Shown one piece after another: positions 1-10,145 of a DNA stretch of 20,452 nucleotides (position 1 is its first letter; each line of letters starts with the position of its first letter). The notes under the pieces are model-generated. The model saw only the letters and a program-made list of their open reading frames with translations, was not told where the DNA came from and searched no databases. Source of the DNA: Dimargaris cristalligena (Eukaryota > Kickxellomycota > Dimargaritomycetes > Dimargaritales > Dimargaritaceae). The stretch is from assembly GCA_027576995.1 (NCBI GenBank), contig JANBQC010000522.1, forward strand, positions 1-20,452. The letters run 5' to 3'. Both the position numbers and the translations under genes were made by a program.

Positions 1-488
1 TGAATCCCCAGCTGAGATCTAGAAAGATTAGATGACCTTGGGGTCTGCTGGGGCCCAGATTTGGCATATTTACGAGCGTGGGCACAATGCCACAGGGACG
101 CTGAAATACCAAACTCAGCTAAGGTAGAATTAGTAAGATGGGGAGCAAGGAGGGAAGACTAAACCACCTTATCAAGGTGATTGGCAGATTGGAAGTGGTC
201 TACCACAGATAAAACAATCCTAAAAAAAGGGGATACCCTAACTAATCTAGCAAACAGGGCCTTCCCAGAGCTGGTTTTCATTAAAAAAGAAGAAATGAGA
301 TTAAAAAGGTCATCTTCCCCTGCCAGACTCCTGGACAGCTCAGAAAATTTCTTAGGTGTAGCCCCTTATTAGCCAGTTTTCTACTGTGAAAAGGGTTTAC
401 TTACTTTACAATGCAGCTAGTGTAGATTGTGTGTATTCACCATTTAGAATTATTTGTTAGGTGATTAATTGCCAAAGGAAAGGGGGTA
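1..488. other. CpG-poor, gene-free left edge
   Basis: I see no supported gene here. After three CG dinucleotides at 73-100, none occurs from 101 to 488, although GC dinucleotides are common (agct, ggcc). The longest open frame (181-372, plus) starts with TTG directly after a stop and resembles nothing I recognise. The composition resembles the CpG-free block at 12592-14069, so an old mutated repeat is a reasonable guess. No terminal repeats or target-site duplication were found to delimit it. Confidence 0.35.
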
Positions 489-1507
489 CGAGTAACCTGG
501 GAAGCTCAAAGGTTTGATTGAATTGGCAGTAGTTTGTATTTGGGTGGATTGGTGGGGATCGGTAAGAAATTTTAAAGTATTAGAAGGGTAGTTTAATTAA
601 AAAAACACAGTTTCTATATACTAGCTGCAAGATTATATATAAAAGAAAGTTTAGGTTTATTGTAATTTAATTTAGTATAGGAATAATCCTTTAAAAAGTA
701 GTAGAAAATAGCTTAAAAGTATTGAAAAATAGTGGAAAGTAGCTAAAGAAAGCTAATTTACCACTAGTCCGGTTACCAAACATCAATTTACATAGTACAG
801 TTTTTTTTTTGGCTTTCCTGAGGCATTATTCATAGATTTATTATAGGTCTTATGATTAATCTCAGGGTCAGTGATCATTTTTCCCTCATTTTAAAAAAAA
901 GTCCCATCGATGTGCCTATCTTCCGTTTCAATAAAAAAATAGTCCCGCTACATTAATTGGAACTTTCATCCAAATCGTTATATAGTTACATTGAACTTCA
1001 CCCAATATATACTCTATTATTCATTCACGTTAGTTGTAGAATTTCCGTACCGATTCTCAGTTCATTCAGGTGCCATAGGTGATGGGCACGATTGGTCACT
1101 GAAACAAATCATATCCCAAAAATTAAACCTCAGCTATAAATGGTCTTAGCGTACTGTAGCAATGTGCAGAAATGTGGGGAAGTCTATTAGCCTAGCCGCA
1201 TTCCTATTTTATTCGGATGGGGTGGTTTTATCGGCGGAAAATTCGTGCTTTATAGCCATCCCTTATTATATTGTATCGTTAATCCCAACATTCATCAATA
1301 TTCCTGGAGCCTCTATTATCTCCCTTCAATTCCCGCCTCTTTTGTTAAAAAATGGTCATAAAGTAAACCATGCAGCTGTATTGTCCAGAAAAATTACGGA
1401 CGGATTGCCTTATCATTGATCTATGTATAGATTATTGAAGTACCGTTTTATTTATATTTCGTATTCATCCGTTGACGCTTTCACCGACCCTATTAGAAAG
1501 GGTAATA
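489..1507. other. AT-rich intergenic stretch with one weak ORF
   Basis: The stretch is mostly A/T-rich with runs such as nine T near 801 and seven to eight A near 893 and 931. A TATA-like element (TATAAAT) lies at 1135-1141, and an ATG-started frame of 85 codons runs 1162-1419 on the plus strand. That frame is hydrophobic in an AT-rich way, starts only about 21 nt after the TATA element, and matches no family I know, so I do not call it a gene. A second TATA-like stretch (TTTATATTT) lies near 1449-1457. Confidence 0.4.
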
Positions 1508-1622
1508 ATGCGTGAAGACTGCATCCAGATAGCGAGTACATCCGCCATGAGGGAATATTTGAATTCAGTCGAGCGGACGTTTTGGTTCTTCTACTTTAAT
1601 CACCCTGACATCGCTCCAAGGT
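1508..1622 (+). CDS. Possible small ORF or terminal exon
   Basis: An ATG at 1508 opens a frame of 37 codons ending at TAA 1620-1622. The peptide has an ordinary amino-acid mix, starting MREDCIQIAS and containing the aromatic segment RTFWFFYFN. A donor-like site (AAG|GTAATT) sits exactly at the stop, and an acceptor-like TTTAG ends at 1726. Splicing would replace the last residue with the short tail SWATA and a stop at 1740-1742. The frame is also open upstream to an acceptor-like CTATTAG at 1491-1497, so it could be a last exon instead. No family is recognised. It converges tail-to-tail with the minus-strand ORF ending at 1748. Chance remains a serious alternative. Confidence 0.2.
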
Positions 1623-1636
1623 AATTACACTCAATG

Positions 1637-1654
1637 CCTCCGGCGGATCGGAGG
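1637..1654. repeat. Short GC-rich inverted repeat
   Basis: CCTCCG and CGGAGG form a perfect 6-bp stem around a 6-nt loop (GCGGAT). It lies between the converging ends of two small candidate ORFs, so it could shape a 3' end. That role is a guess. Confidence 0.5.
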
Positions 1655-1747
1655 AAGAGCATCATATTAAAAAAATAACCGTAATGTATACCTCATTTTC
1701 ATTTACTGTATTATTTATATATTTAGTTGGGCAACTGCATAAGTCAC

Positions 1748-1975
1748 TTATTTACGAACTGGCAAGGCATCTTTACTAAAATCATCGTTACGCCACAAAT
1801 ATCTCGTTCCTTGTTTTACGTATCCCGATAAATAGATACAACCCGCAATGGCCCATTCTTCCCACATTTTACCCAGTCCGCCTACGAGATTGCGGATGTA
1901 TGAATTACGTTTTGACCATCCGGTAGCTGATTCGCCCTTTCCATCAAGACTGCCGAGTTTTAGGCAAGATGCCAT
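1748..1975 (-). CDS. Small protein of unknown function (75 aa)
   Basis: An ATG-initiated frame of 75 codons ends in TAA. The product starts MASCLKLGSLDGKGE, has a central Trp/Gly/hydrophobic stretch (MWEEWAIAGCIYLSGYV, about residues 37-53) and a basic/acidic C-terminus ending DALPVRK. The central stretch could be an amphipathic helix or a weak membrane segment, a pattern often seen in small accessory subunits of mitochondrial membrane complexes, but I recognise no specific family. Support for a real gene is the TATATAG box 57 nt upstream of the ATG, balanced codon use compared with the AT-rich surroundings, and a start that needs no splicing. I looked for a continuation into further minus-strand exons and found no phase-compatible donor. 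It shares a 220-bp promoter region with the plus-strand ORF at 2196. Confidence 0.45.
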   Translation of the reverse strand: MASCLKLGSLDGKGESATGWSKRNSYIRNLVGGLGKMWEEWAIAGCIYLSGYVKQGTRYLWRNDDFSKDALPVRK

Positions 1976-2031
1976 AACTCACAACAGTATTACTTCATCA
2001 GGTCTTGATGATACACTATCATAATAACATT

Positions 2032-2038
2032 CTATATA
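2032..2038 (-). promoter_or_regulatory. TATA box for the 75-aa ORF
   Basis: TATATAG on the minus strand, 57 nt upstream of the ATG at 1975. The spacing leaves room for a start site about 30 nt downstream and a short leader. Confidence 0.45.
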
Positions 2039-2138
2039 AGGATGCATTTAGATACAGCTGGCTGATATTTTGAATAAAATATAGAGGGTAAAGCTGGGGA
2101 GAGGTTTATTTTTAACCAGTAAAGCCCATCCCACCGAA

Positions 2139-2144
2139 TATAAG
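2139..2144 (+). promoter_or_regulatory. TATA-like box facing right
   Basis: TATAAG on the plus strand, followed by a T9/pyrimidine-rich stretch (2149-2165) typical of fungal core promoters and by ATG ATG at 2196. With the minus-strand TATATAG at 2032-2038 it forms a divergent pair about 100 bp apart. Confidence 0.35.
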
Positions 2145-2195
2145 TATCTTTTTTTTTCACCTCTCGCTACATAGCCTGCTTGTACTTCTCCCATT

Positions 2196-2375
2196 ATGAT
2201 GCCTGAATCTTCAGGACCAACAACCCCTCTTCTCCCCCTAAGTTCTCCTTCAACTATGTTTCCAGAAGTTGAGATGGATCACCGTCAGTGGGAATTCAGA
2301 ATCGTATCAGCCGCATTCCAGATTTGGGAGATCATCTGGCGAACCTGGGGATCGAAGCGGGTATTTTCGGATTGA
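2196..2375 (+). CDS. Possible 59-aa ORF, antisense-overlapping the large gene
   Basis: Two adjacent ATG codons (2196, 2199) open a 59-codon frame ending in TGA at 2373-2375. The first half is Pro/Ser/Thr-rich (MMPESSGPTTPLLPLSSPST), the second Trp-rich. A TATA-like box and pyrimidine tract lie about 50-60 nt upstream. The last 91 nt run antisense to the final coding exon of the large minus-strand gene, so the second half may simply be its shadow. Only 2196-2284 is independent evidence. No family is recognised. Confidence 0.25.
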   Translation: MMPESSGPTTPLLPLSSPSTMFPEVEMDHRQWEFRIVSAAFQIWEIIWRTWGSKRVFSD

Positions 2376-5300
2376 AGTTGCGTTAAGTATTGCTTCAGAG
2401 TTTCCAGATTATCCTGGTGGTCTTCCGTGGTCTGGCGGGCCCGCAGCAGGTACGCTTTAAGATTAATGGGAATAGTAGGCCCTAAAACACCGGATTCGCT
2501 GATTAATCCATCTGGGGTATGGCTGTTAACTGGGCGATGGCCGAGTGGATCAGGGGTATAGGCGGACGTAGGGGCATGCTGGGAAAAGACATGGTGATTG
2601 GATTGCGGAAGTTGGGGGGAGGAATCGATCAGCTTTCGCCGGCAAGTATCCCAATCAAGCCGGGATTTTATCTGACTGGATAGGGGCTGGGTTTCCGGGG
2701 TTCGCTGAAGCAAGTTGCTCGGTTCCGAATGTTTCAGCAAATGATCATAGAAGTTCATTTCGCTGGCCTAAAATTGAAGTCGTTTTTATTTCATCCATCC
2801 AGCCGGCCAGTCAAGAGCGCACATGGTAATGGTAATAGCCGAAATCACATAATACAAGCATACATATATATACATATATACATTGGTTAGAAATGGCCTA
2901 GCTTGTTCGTCGGGTATATTTTAAGCCAAATTTAAATAAATGTCAATGTGATAGTGGTAATATGGTCCGAAATTGAATCAAGTCGAAAAGGTCGTTTGGT
3001 CTAGTTACCTGAGGGGTTAAATGCGTCGACTCAGCAGCTCCAGGCGAGTCTTCAGCAACTCTGCTTTCAATATAAACCTCCAAAGCAATTTGTAACGAGT
3101 CGGGAACAATAACATCGAGTACATCGGGTTCTCTGGTACTAGTGGCAAAGTGAATCTACATGGATACCATTCCCACGCATTGTCAGCCAATAAAATAATT
3201 AAATAGATGCAAACTAAGTATTAGAATGTAACTATAATTACAGTAGCAGATCTACTAATGAAGGGATCTACAGGTCACTATAGTCCAAAATGAGGCTAGG
3301 TAGTCATTAAAATTGCTCCGTTATTAGCGTAGAGCTATGTTTCTTCATCGGCTGTACTTACCAGTTGGGCAAGAGTCTCTTGGATAACGGTCCAGTCTCG
3401 CGCCTGACTCCCCACTTGGAAAATGGCAGCCAAAAGTTGGCCATACCTTGCCTATAGAAAACATATAGTAAAGTTAAATTGTAAGTAGCAATAAAGAGCT
3501 AGGGAACCGAGATGACACAAAAAAACAATACGGCTGGCGATATACATAGTACAACCGTTTTCATGATGGATATTGTAATTATGCACTGTAATATTTAGAT
3601 TAAGGATACCGGTGCTTACCAGATTATCTTGAGAAGGTAAAGACACACTGGCACACGACCCAGCCAGGTTTAATAGCGATATTAGTGGAATCATGGGCTG
3701 TAGGCTACTGCCTATTAGTTGGTTGAGTAGTTCCAATAACTTGAAAATGGAAATAGGAGAATCCAATATACATAATTTAGGTAAAGGTGATGGGTTAGGG
3801 GTGGTTCGCTATGCACCATATCAGAAAAGACCAAGGAGCCATAATGACTATGTTCATGACGGGTATAATTATGTTTGGTGATGTTTGTCCCGGTGCAAAA
3901 AGTTTTCCATAGGGGATGGCCCTACATAGGAGAGGCGCAGCTCGAAAACTTACATCAAAGACTTGACTAGCTTCAAAAGGCATCAGCATGGCTAATAGGT
4001 CGAAAACGATTTCCAGTTGGCGATGGAGCTACCATAGAAAAATGTGAACAAGTTGAATATAATGCGACCATTATGGGGGCTTGGGGGTTAGTTATGTCCT
4101 ATTAAAAAGGCAATGGGATACTGGCACCTGCCATACCTAGAGAAATATAATCGTCAACAGGGGCCATCCATAATGGTTCCACGGCTATTCATATTGACTG
4201 TTAGAGCCCCTACCTGGGCTGCGAGACCGTCGGGCCGAGTCGACATAGCTGGTCGAGAAGCGTTGGTCGATTGTTGAATCATGGTTTCCAAATAGCGGCC
4301 AATGGAATTGAACAGCGTATTCCGCGCAGTTGATAACGATTCCATCGAAAGTTCACTTGAGCGCAAAATATAATACAGGTGGGCAAGCGGCACGTTCTGT
4401 GATTTTGGTATCAGGGGCAATTGAATAAAAGAAGCGTTAGTAAACCATGGCAACTGTTACATAACTCGGCAATAGGCGTTGGCCGGCACCCTTATTTAAT
4501 CAAATGCGTATCGAATACGATGTCGTCGTAATATATATACCAAATGTAGGCCTACCAGTGAACTGTGTTTAGTGGACAGGGACTCGGCGGACTTGGAAAA
4601 ATGGTCAACTAGGTTTTCAAGAAAAATCATGCAGAGGGGTATGTGTTGCTGCGACATCTGTAAAAATGGTGTAACAATTATGGTGTTAAACATAACGTAA
4701 GTCGAGAAATAGTAAGTGATTCTATTCGCACAAAGCCATCAAAAAGTGCTTGTAAACCAAGCTGACGCACATCAATGTGCTACTGCATTGCCGTATTGAA
4801 ATTAATTGGGTGGGACATACCTCACGCATGGCAGGACTCGTTAAGGGCAATACAATATGTATTGATGGTGAAGTAGCCGCCATCTGGGATACCCAGCTGC
4901 GATCGATGGAATCATTGTTAGGAAGGGAAGAACAATATAATTCATCCGCAAAAGTCGTCTAACGATGGGAAAGGATAAGCTAATGCAGAGTTACATGTTA
5001 ATAACATTGGCAGTAGTTACTAATTATATATATATAAGTGATACAAGGTGTAGGGTTTCTTCCCCGTTATAAAGTGGGATCGGTTTGGAGTACTTACTGA
5101 CGAGCTCGACGGAAGTACCAAAAGTAGGTTGTATAGAAGTTTCTCGAGTCGGTGCGCAATTAAAGCAGAAGACCAAAAAAAGGTTTCCGTCTAATTATAG
5201 GCATAACAATAAAAGTCGAGTTTCGGGGTATTCAATGGGGGTAAATTATTATAGTTAGTTATTCAATGTCACTAAATCTGACCAACGTTTTTCCCCATGT

Positions 5301-7131
5301 ACACACCCCTTGCGTTAAAAAAATATATACTTACCATGTGAGAGAGAAACCGGATTTGGGATTCTATGGTGTGCGGTAGCAATCGCTGGGCCAGGAGCAC
5401 CCACGTATCGGCCGCTGCATTAGCGGAGGGAGTCAAACCCCGTACCAAAGACTGGAACAAAACGCGATCCCACTGGTGGGCCAATTCATCCGTGGGGATA
5501 GTCCGGCCGATTCGGGTCCAACTTGCCACCAGGGCCAGATAGCCCTGTTCGATTGTATCCGATGCCGAATCGTTGGGCGTACTTGCGATCGGCCCCTCCA
5601 GTTCTACGGTATGAAGCAGTCGATGTATATGACCATCCAGGGATAGGATATGGCGAAGCATGAGTGGCATCTGGTTCTGGGGGTCATTGGAAATGAGAAG
5701 GCCTTTATAGAATTCCGGGGATAGTCGACCAACTCGGTCGAGGATGAATTGGCGAAGGAGGAAAGTCGCCCAGAGATTTTCGGGCGTTTCATTGGCGGGG
5801 AGGCTAAAGGAGTCGCGGAAGAGCGTCAGGTGCCACTCGGGATGGAATTCCGGGGCTAGTTCGGCATCGGAGGCCCCGAGTAAACCCCCGACCAAACCCG
5901 TGACCATTGGCCACAGCTGCTCCTGAATCATGGCAACCACAGCTGAGGGCAGATCTTTGGCCAGCAACTGGGGGGTGGAAAGCTGGCCCAGCAGGTCACG
6001 GATGTGCCCCACCACGATCTGGCGTTCCGGATCCGTCGCTGAACTCGAACCCTTCAGCCAGTCTTCGGTGCAGGGCTTGGTAACGGCGGCAAAGGTATTC
6101 AAAAAGAATTTGGAAATGGCAATATGCCGATTAACCGTCCTCTGGATACCAGGCGCCAGGCTTGTCGGGGTTGCGGAACGGGGGCCGTAGGAAAGCCCCC
6201 ATAATTTGGCCATTTGGTCGTGGTGGCTAGCCCGAATGAAATTAAGGAGAGGTGTGAGTGGGAAGGCTTGCCGGAACGCGGGGGTGGGGAATTGGAGGGT
6301 AAGCGCTATGATATATTTGCAGCCAGTCCCGAGGCATTTAATATCCGACGGGCGACTACGGGCCACCTCCAGGAATTCGGTACAAGTTTCGGCCGCGAGG
6401 GTTTCCAGGGTGGTAAAGTAGGATTCTGGGGCTTCCGGCCCGGCTAACTGTTGCAGTTTTTTGAAGAAGATGGCTAAAATGGGGGTGGATACCAGAGCCG
6501 CTTGGACGGCGTCCGCAGCCAATTTCTTAATTTCGGTAGGGGTGTTGGCATCGGGTGTGAATAAAAGGGGCTCCACGATACATCTGGTATAGGAGCGTAT
6601 AAATGGGGCCAAAACGTCAGTCGGCCAGGCGGGATGCTTCAGCTCCCGCCAATAAGCGTGTACCAACTCCGCGGTATTTTCGACGGGGTGATCTAATAGC
6701 ATTTGCCCTAATATTTGCCACTGGGCGAAGGTTTGGCAGGTTCGCACGAGGGTGTCCACCTTGGGCATATTCCCTTGGACAGCTGGGGCCGAGCGAAGAT
6801 GATGATAGATGATATCGGTCGCATCGGGAATAAGAGTCGGCCATACGGATAGCCAGTCCAGGAGAAACACCGTGCGGGCGGGTTCGGCGCATTGCTCCCA
6901 GGCCGCCTTACACATTTGACTGGTTTCCAAGGGGGTCACTTGGGCACCATGAATCAGCCCCGGTCGTAGGGCAGTGGCTAATGTAGACCAGAGTCCGCTT
7001 TGCGCTATTTCGGTATACGCTTGGGCTAGGGTGCCCGAGAGGGCTTGCCATTGGCCCGGGGTAACCTTGGCCGGATTCCGGGTTACTTTTTGAAACTGAT
7101 GGGCGAAATCGTGGGGGCCTTGGGGCTGCAT
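2285..7131 (-). CDS. Large ten-exon gene, helical protein of unknown family (~1075 aa)
   Basis: Inferred exons on the minus strand are 7131-5335, 5190-5098, 4958-4821, 4657-4556, 4396-4214, 4028-3954, 3739-3620, 3451-3362, 3155-3009 and 2767-2285. Every exon is a multiple of 3 and stays open, giving about 1075 aa. The start ATG (7131) follows an upstream stretch without a competing in-frame start. Exon 1 alone encodes 599 aa. The protein is Leu/Ala-rich with many short helices and no signal peptide or membrane span, consistent with a HEAT/ARM-like scaffold. The final ~160 aa include a polar, Pro/Ser-rich linker and a C-terminal Gln/Leu-rich segment that may form a coiled coil. I recognise no catalytic motif. 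Length and all-helical character would suit a large nuclear or Mediator-tail-like subunit such as Med5, but no diagnostic sequence supports that. Exon 4 has an alternative donor (end 4541 instead of 4556) that also keeps frame. Confidence 0.85.
2768..5334 (-). other. Nine spliceosomal introns of the large gene
   Basis: Introns are 5334-5191, 5097-4959, 4820-4658, 4555-4397, 4213-4029, 3953-3740, 3619-3452, 3361-3156 and 3008-2768 (144, 139, 163, 159, 185, 214, 168, 206 and 241 nt). Donors are GTAAGT (four times), GTATGT, GTAGGC, GTAGGG, GTAAGC and GTAACT; acceptors end TAG, CAG or AAG. Branch-like sites include TACTAAC in intron 4, ACTAAC in introns 1 and 5, and CTAAC in introns 6 and 9. All interrupt the frame between codons (phase 0). 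No intron shares obvious sequence with another, so recent introner-type copies are not supported by eye. Confidence 0.75.
2861..2883. repeat. TACATATATA microsatellite in the last intron
   Basis: Two tandem TACATATATA units followed by TACAT, inside intron 9 of the large gene. Confidence 0.8.
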
Positions 7132-8690
7132 GGCGAACTAGGGGGTGTGCTGTCGTCCAGTTTCTTGGGTTGCCGGCGGTATGAATTGACAAGGTAAGGG
7201 TAAACACTAGAGAAACAAAGGGCAAGGATGCGCAAAAACACTGGCTGTTGTAAAGGGTAAAAGGGGGTCGGTGGGTCTAAGTCGTGGTCCAGGAAAATTC
7301 GTCAAAAAGAGCAGAAGGACAAATGGGCTATTGAATCAAGGGAAGGGAGAGTAAATAGCGAGTATAAGTTACAAGGGAAAGTGTATTGTAGAGCCAGCCC
7401 CCTTTGATGCATATAGCCACGGCCACTAAAAAAGTGGAGCATATTGGATACGACGCAGCAACAGTAAACAATGAATCAGCTAAAGTTACCATTTGTAGCG
7501 GTTAAAATTCAGGGAATATTGAAGATACTTTTCGAGTCGGCCCAATAATAACAACATAGCGAATGTCGGGCTTTAACCTCTAGTGTGACCTCACCATTGC
7601 CTTTGGGCAGGGCCTAGCGTCGGCAAAACAAGTAGGAAAATATGAAATATTGGGCGACCCAGTAAATGTAAACATGAATAGCTCAGCTATGTTCATCCAG
7701 GAAAACACCCACCCAACTCAGTAAGTTTTTACATAGAGTATGGGCGAATATAACGATGGTATACATATGTGAGGGAGATTCAGTTCAGCCGGATAGCGAA
7801 CGATTCGTTTGGTGACAGGTTTTTAAGGGTGAAAATAGATAACCCTCCTATCTGCATATTTATCCGTATTATCATATTCCAAATAGACAAGGTATTGTTT
7901 AGTGTCGAAGGTTTTCCTACGAATTAACCCCTTACCTACTTATTAGCGGATCACCACCATCTACATTTACTAGCTCAGCCCCAAGTTACGACTAATGCTG
8001 CGGCTCGTTGAATTTAGTGGATCGCTGGCGTGGATGAAAAATACAGCCTCATAGATCCATTCAGCAATAGTTAGAGGGTCACCCTACCAAAATAGCAATT
8101 TTACTGGTAGTGAACTCCTAGAACCTAGTACACCGGGTAGCTTTGTCTAAGGCCTTAGCTAATAAAAACATCAATGGGCAGAAAATAATCAATAGAAGCA
8201 TGCGAAGTGGCTATTGTGGACCGGATTGCCGGTGGTCGAAGGGGTTCGGTGGCGGCCGGGTTCAAAGGTCGGAAGTAGATGTGCAGCTTTAGTGTAGTTG
8301 TTCGACAAACCAAGCTACAAGTTTTATCCACAGTCGGTGAGGGGGCTTGTCAACAATCGGTATTGTAGGGGACAAATTCAAGCCTGTAAGCGAATATTAT
8401 TTTCAACTTCTAAATCGACTTACTTCCGATCAGGTAAATATGCTGCATGAAAAGACGGTATTGTAAGGTAAATAGGTAGCCTCAAAAGTTGTTGCCCACG
8501 AAAATAGTGCATTGATGCCCACCCATTGACAAACTAGGAATGCAAGGTAAGGGTGAATGGCCAAGTACAGATGGAATGAGAATTACTGAAGAAATCAGAC
8601 CAGCAGGAATGGCGAATGTTTCCCGATATACCCATCCGGCCACTGCTCTAATGTCGCACCGAATGGCACACCCTGATTGTATCTATACTA
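7132..8690. other. Intergenic spacer between the large gene and the F-box pseudogene
   Basis: There are no long frames on either strand, no recognisable RNA gene and no clear repeat. CG dinucleotides occur normally, unlike the CpG-free block further right. The stretch must include the promoter of the large minus-strand gene, whose ATG is at 7131; I see no convincing TATA box in the adjoining 200 bp on that strand, only pyrimidine-rich leader sequence. Confidence 0.5.
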
Positions 8691-8702
8691 TAAGCCAGTT
8701 TG

Positions 8703-8710
8703 TATAAAAG
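8703..8710 (+). promoter_or_regulatory. TATA box upstream of the F-box pseudogene
   Basis: TATAAAAG, a canonical TATA box, about 200 bp before the ATG at 8908 and followed by a pyrimidine-rich leader. It suggests the decayed copy retains a core promoter and may still be transcribed. Confidence 0.55.
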
Positions 8711-8773
8711 CTGGGCATTTCACCTCTTATCTAGTACTTTATATCATCCTCATCTTTTCCTTCTACAACGTGC

Positions 8774-8839
8774 ATGTACCATTGCCATAGCCACTTACTT
8801 TTTTACCATCAGCTATTCCACTATTTATCACCAGTTTAA
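8774..8839 (+). other. Upstream ORF in the pseudogene leader (21 codons)
   Basis: ATG at 8774 opens a 21-codon His/Tyr-rich frame ending TAA 8837-8839, lying between the TATA box and the ATG at 8908. If the leader is unspliced, it would be the first AUG met by a scanning ribosome. An acceptor-like TTTCACAG ends at 8882, so the leader might instead be spliced. Confidence 0.3.
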
Positions 8840-8907
8840 GATAACCCGTTGACCGGCTTACTCGAATTTACATTATTTCACAGCTCCAACAGCCACCATT
8901 CCCTAGA

Positions 8908-9428
8908 ATGCCTCAGGAAGATAACAACGCGTCGGCCACCCCCGAAACCCAAACGCAGCCGGTGGACCCTGCCAACCAGCCCAGCCCTCCCCCCGTCGAT
9001 TCACCAGGAATGGCCCTCCTTACCTGGTTATTTTCCGACGATAGTGCCCCATGCGGCCGAAAAGTCACCAAGCACTTATCCAACCGGGACCAACTCCACC
9101 TGGCAACCACCAACAAGTTGCTCCGCCCGCAAGTTATGAAAGCCTACCGTTTCGATAACTAACTCGACCAGGTGCTTGGACAGGCTATTACGGCCATACC
9201 TCCGATCAATTCCGTTGGCGATGGCACCATTCGGACCTTGGACGTAGACTTTCCGGGAGCGTCCCTTTGATGCGGCCCGGTTCGATAGGCTTGCATGATT
9301 TGAATGGTTTTACAGCACTTGGACAGTGCGCCTGGAATCTCCACTGTGCCATATCCAACTTAGTGGATTGGTCCCAGGTCATCAAATTGGCCATTGGACT
9401 CCTCCCCAGAAAGACGCAGGTGTTCTGA
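8908..9428 (+). pseudogene. Decayed F-box/LRR-like paralog
   Basis: The frame from ATG 8908 encodes a Pro/Gln/Thr-rich N-terminus, then a segment clearly related to the F-box-like region of the gene at 10649-12052. Shared anchors are DSP, a WLFS/SLFS core, RDQLHL against QDQLKL, and RPQV against CPQV, with similar spacing. The frame stops at TAA 9160-9162. Homology continues in the same frame (TIRTLDVDFPGASL against MIRSLTVYYGPGIN) to TGA 9268-9270. It then resumes in another frame at about 9309-9428 (SNLVDWSQVIKLA against NSLAEWSKVAAII, then PRKTQVF against PRKLVIK). Two in-frame stops and at least one frameshift mean it cannot make the full protein. Homology ends near 9425, so the LRR part is absent. 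An 84-aa F-box-only peptide from 8908-9162 could still be made. Confidence 0.8.
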
Positions 9429-9911
9429 TGGAAATGGAGCCTGTGGACTAGATATGTTTAGTAGGTATACATCGTGGTTTGTACTAGACTACTGCTATGG
9501 CTCTATTGGTTCTGGCTGAACATTTTCATATAACTCACCCTAGTAGCGGTTTTCTACTGGGTGAAAATATATCTGCTCAAGAATCATATACATTGAAACT
9601 ACTAGAGATTTATTAATAAAACTGTATAGAAGGAAGGAAAACAGCTAGAGGACGATAGAAGCCCCCAGGTGGTTTGTTTTATATTAAATAATATAGACGG
9701 CAGGGTACATTTCAAATAGTTAGAATAAAAGGACATATAGTAATTAAAAAAACTACCGGAATTAGCCGGAAACAATAGGTAATAATATATCCGTAGGGAC
9801 GGACTTTTCAACAATATGTCTTATTGTGGATCGTCTGTATCCAACATGATGATGAGTTCAAATCTAGGGAACATGTCACATAATATCACTTTAGCTCCTT
9901 GGGTCTCCAGC
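9429..9911. other. Spacer after the pseudogene
   Basis: I see nothing I can name. A 39-codon plus-strand frame opens at ATG 9497 and ends at 9616 (starts MALLVLAEHFHITHPS), with no supporting promoter or family match. The rest is AT-rich. Confidence 0.35.
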
Positions 9912-10115
9912 TCACTTGGATCTACTAATGATTACGACCGTAAAACTGCGAGATACCATGACCACAGCCACCTCCAGTTTTAGGTGATGTTTGACGCCAC
10001 TTTGCCCGTCATAATCCCGCCATCCATTAAACTGATCCACCAGATTGGCATAAATACATGATACGTCGGCAAAAATGATATAGTGGACACTGATATTGAA
10101 ATAAAATAATCCCAT
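9912..10115 (-). CDS. Weak ORF of 67 aa, or a stray exon
   Basis: ATG at 10115 opens a 67-codon frame with a fairly protein-like mix: an aromatic/hydrophobic N-terminal part (VHYIIFADVSCIYANL), a polar middle (GWRDYDGQSGVKHHLK) and a Val/Ser-rich end. An acceptor-like TAG immediately precedes the ATG and a donor-like ATG|GTATCT sits about 45 nt before the stop, so it could be an internal exon. No partner exon was found and no family is recognised. A chance frame is quite possible. Confidence 0.2.
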   Translation of the reverse strand: MGLFYFNISVHYIIFADVSCIYANLVDQFNGWRDYDGQSGVKHHLKLEVAVVMVSRSFTVVIISRSK

Positions 10116-10145
10116 CTACTTATTATCCACCTAACCCTTTATTAG

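Noticed and set aside
1508..1620. Minus-strand reading VRVIKVEEPKRPLD, just right of 1570, as a last exon of the 75-aa gene
   Set aside because: The acceptor would require a phase-2 donor, and none with a reasonable consensus exists in the 75-codon ORF.
5272..5334. Continuation of the first-exon frame to a stop at 5272
   Set aside because: A consensus donor (CACATG|GTAAGT) at 5335/5334 precedes AT-rich sequence with a branch site, and further open exons follow in phase, so the extra 20 codons are intronic.
5604..6892. Several frames of 60-91 codons on both strands inside 5272-7131
   Set aside because: They are shadows of the 599-codon first exon of the large gene, which has far better length and codon pattern.
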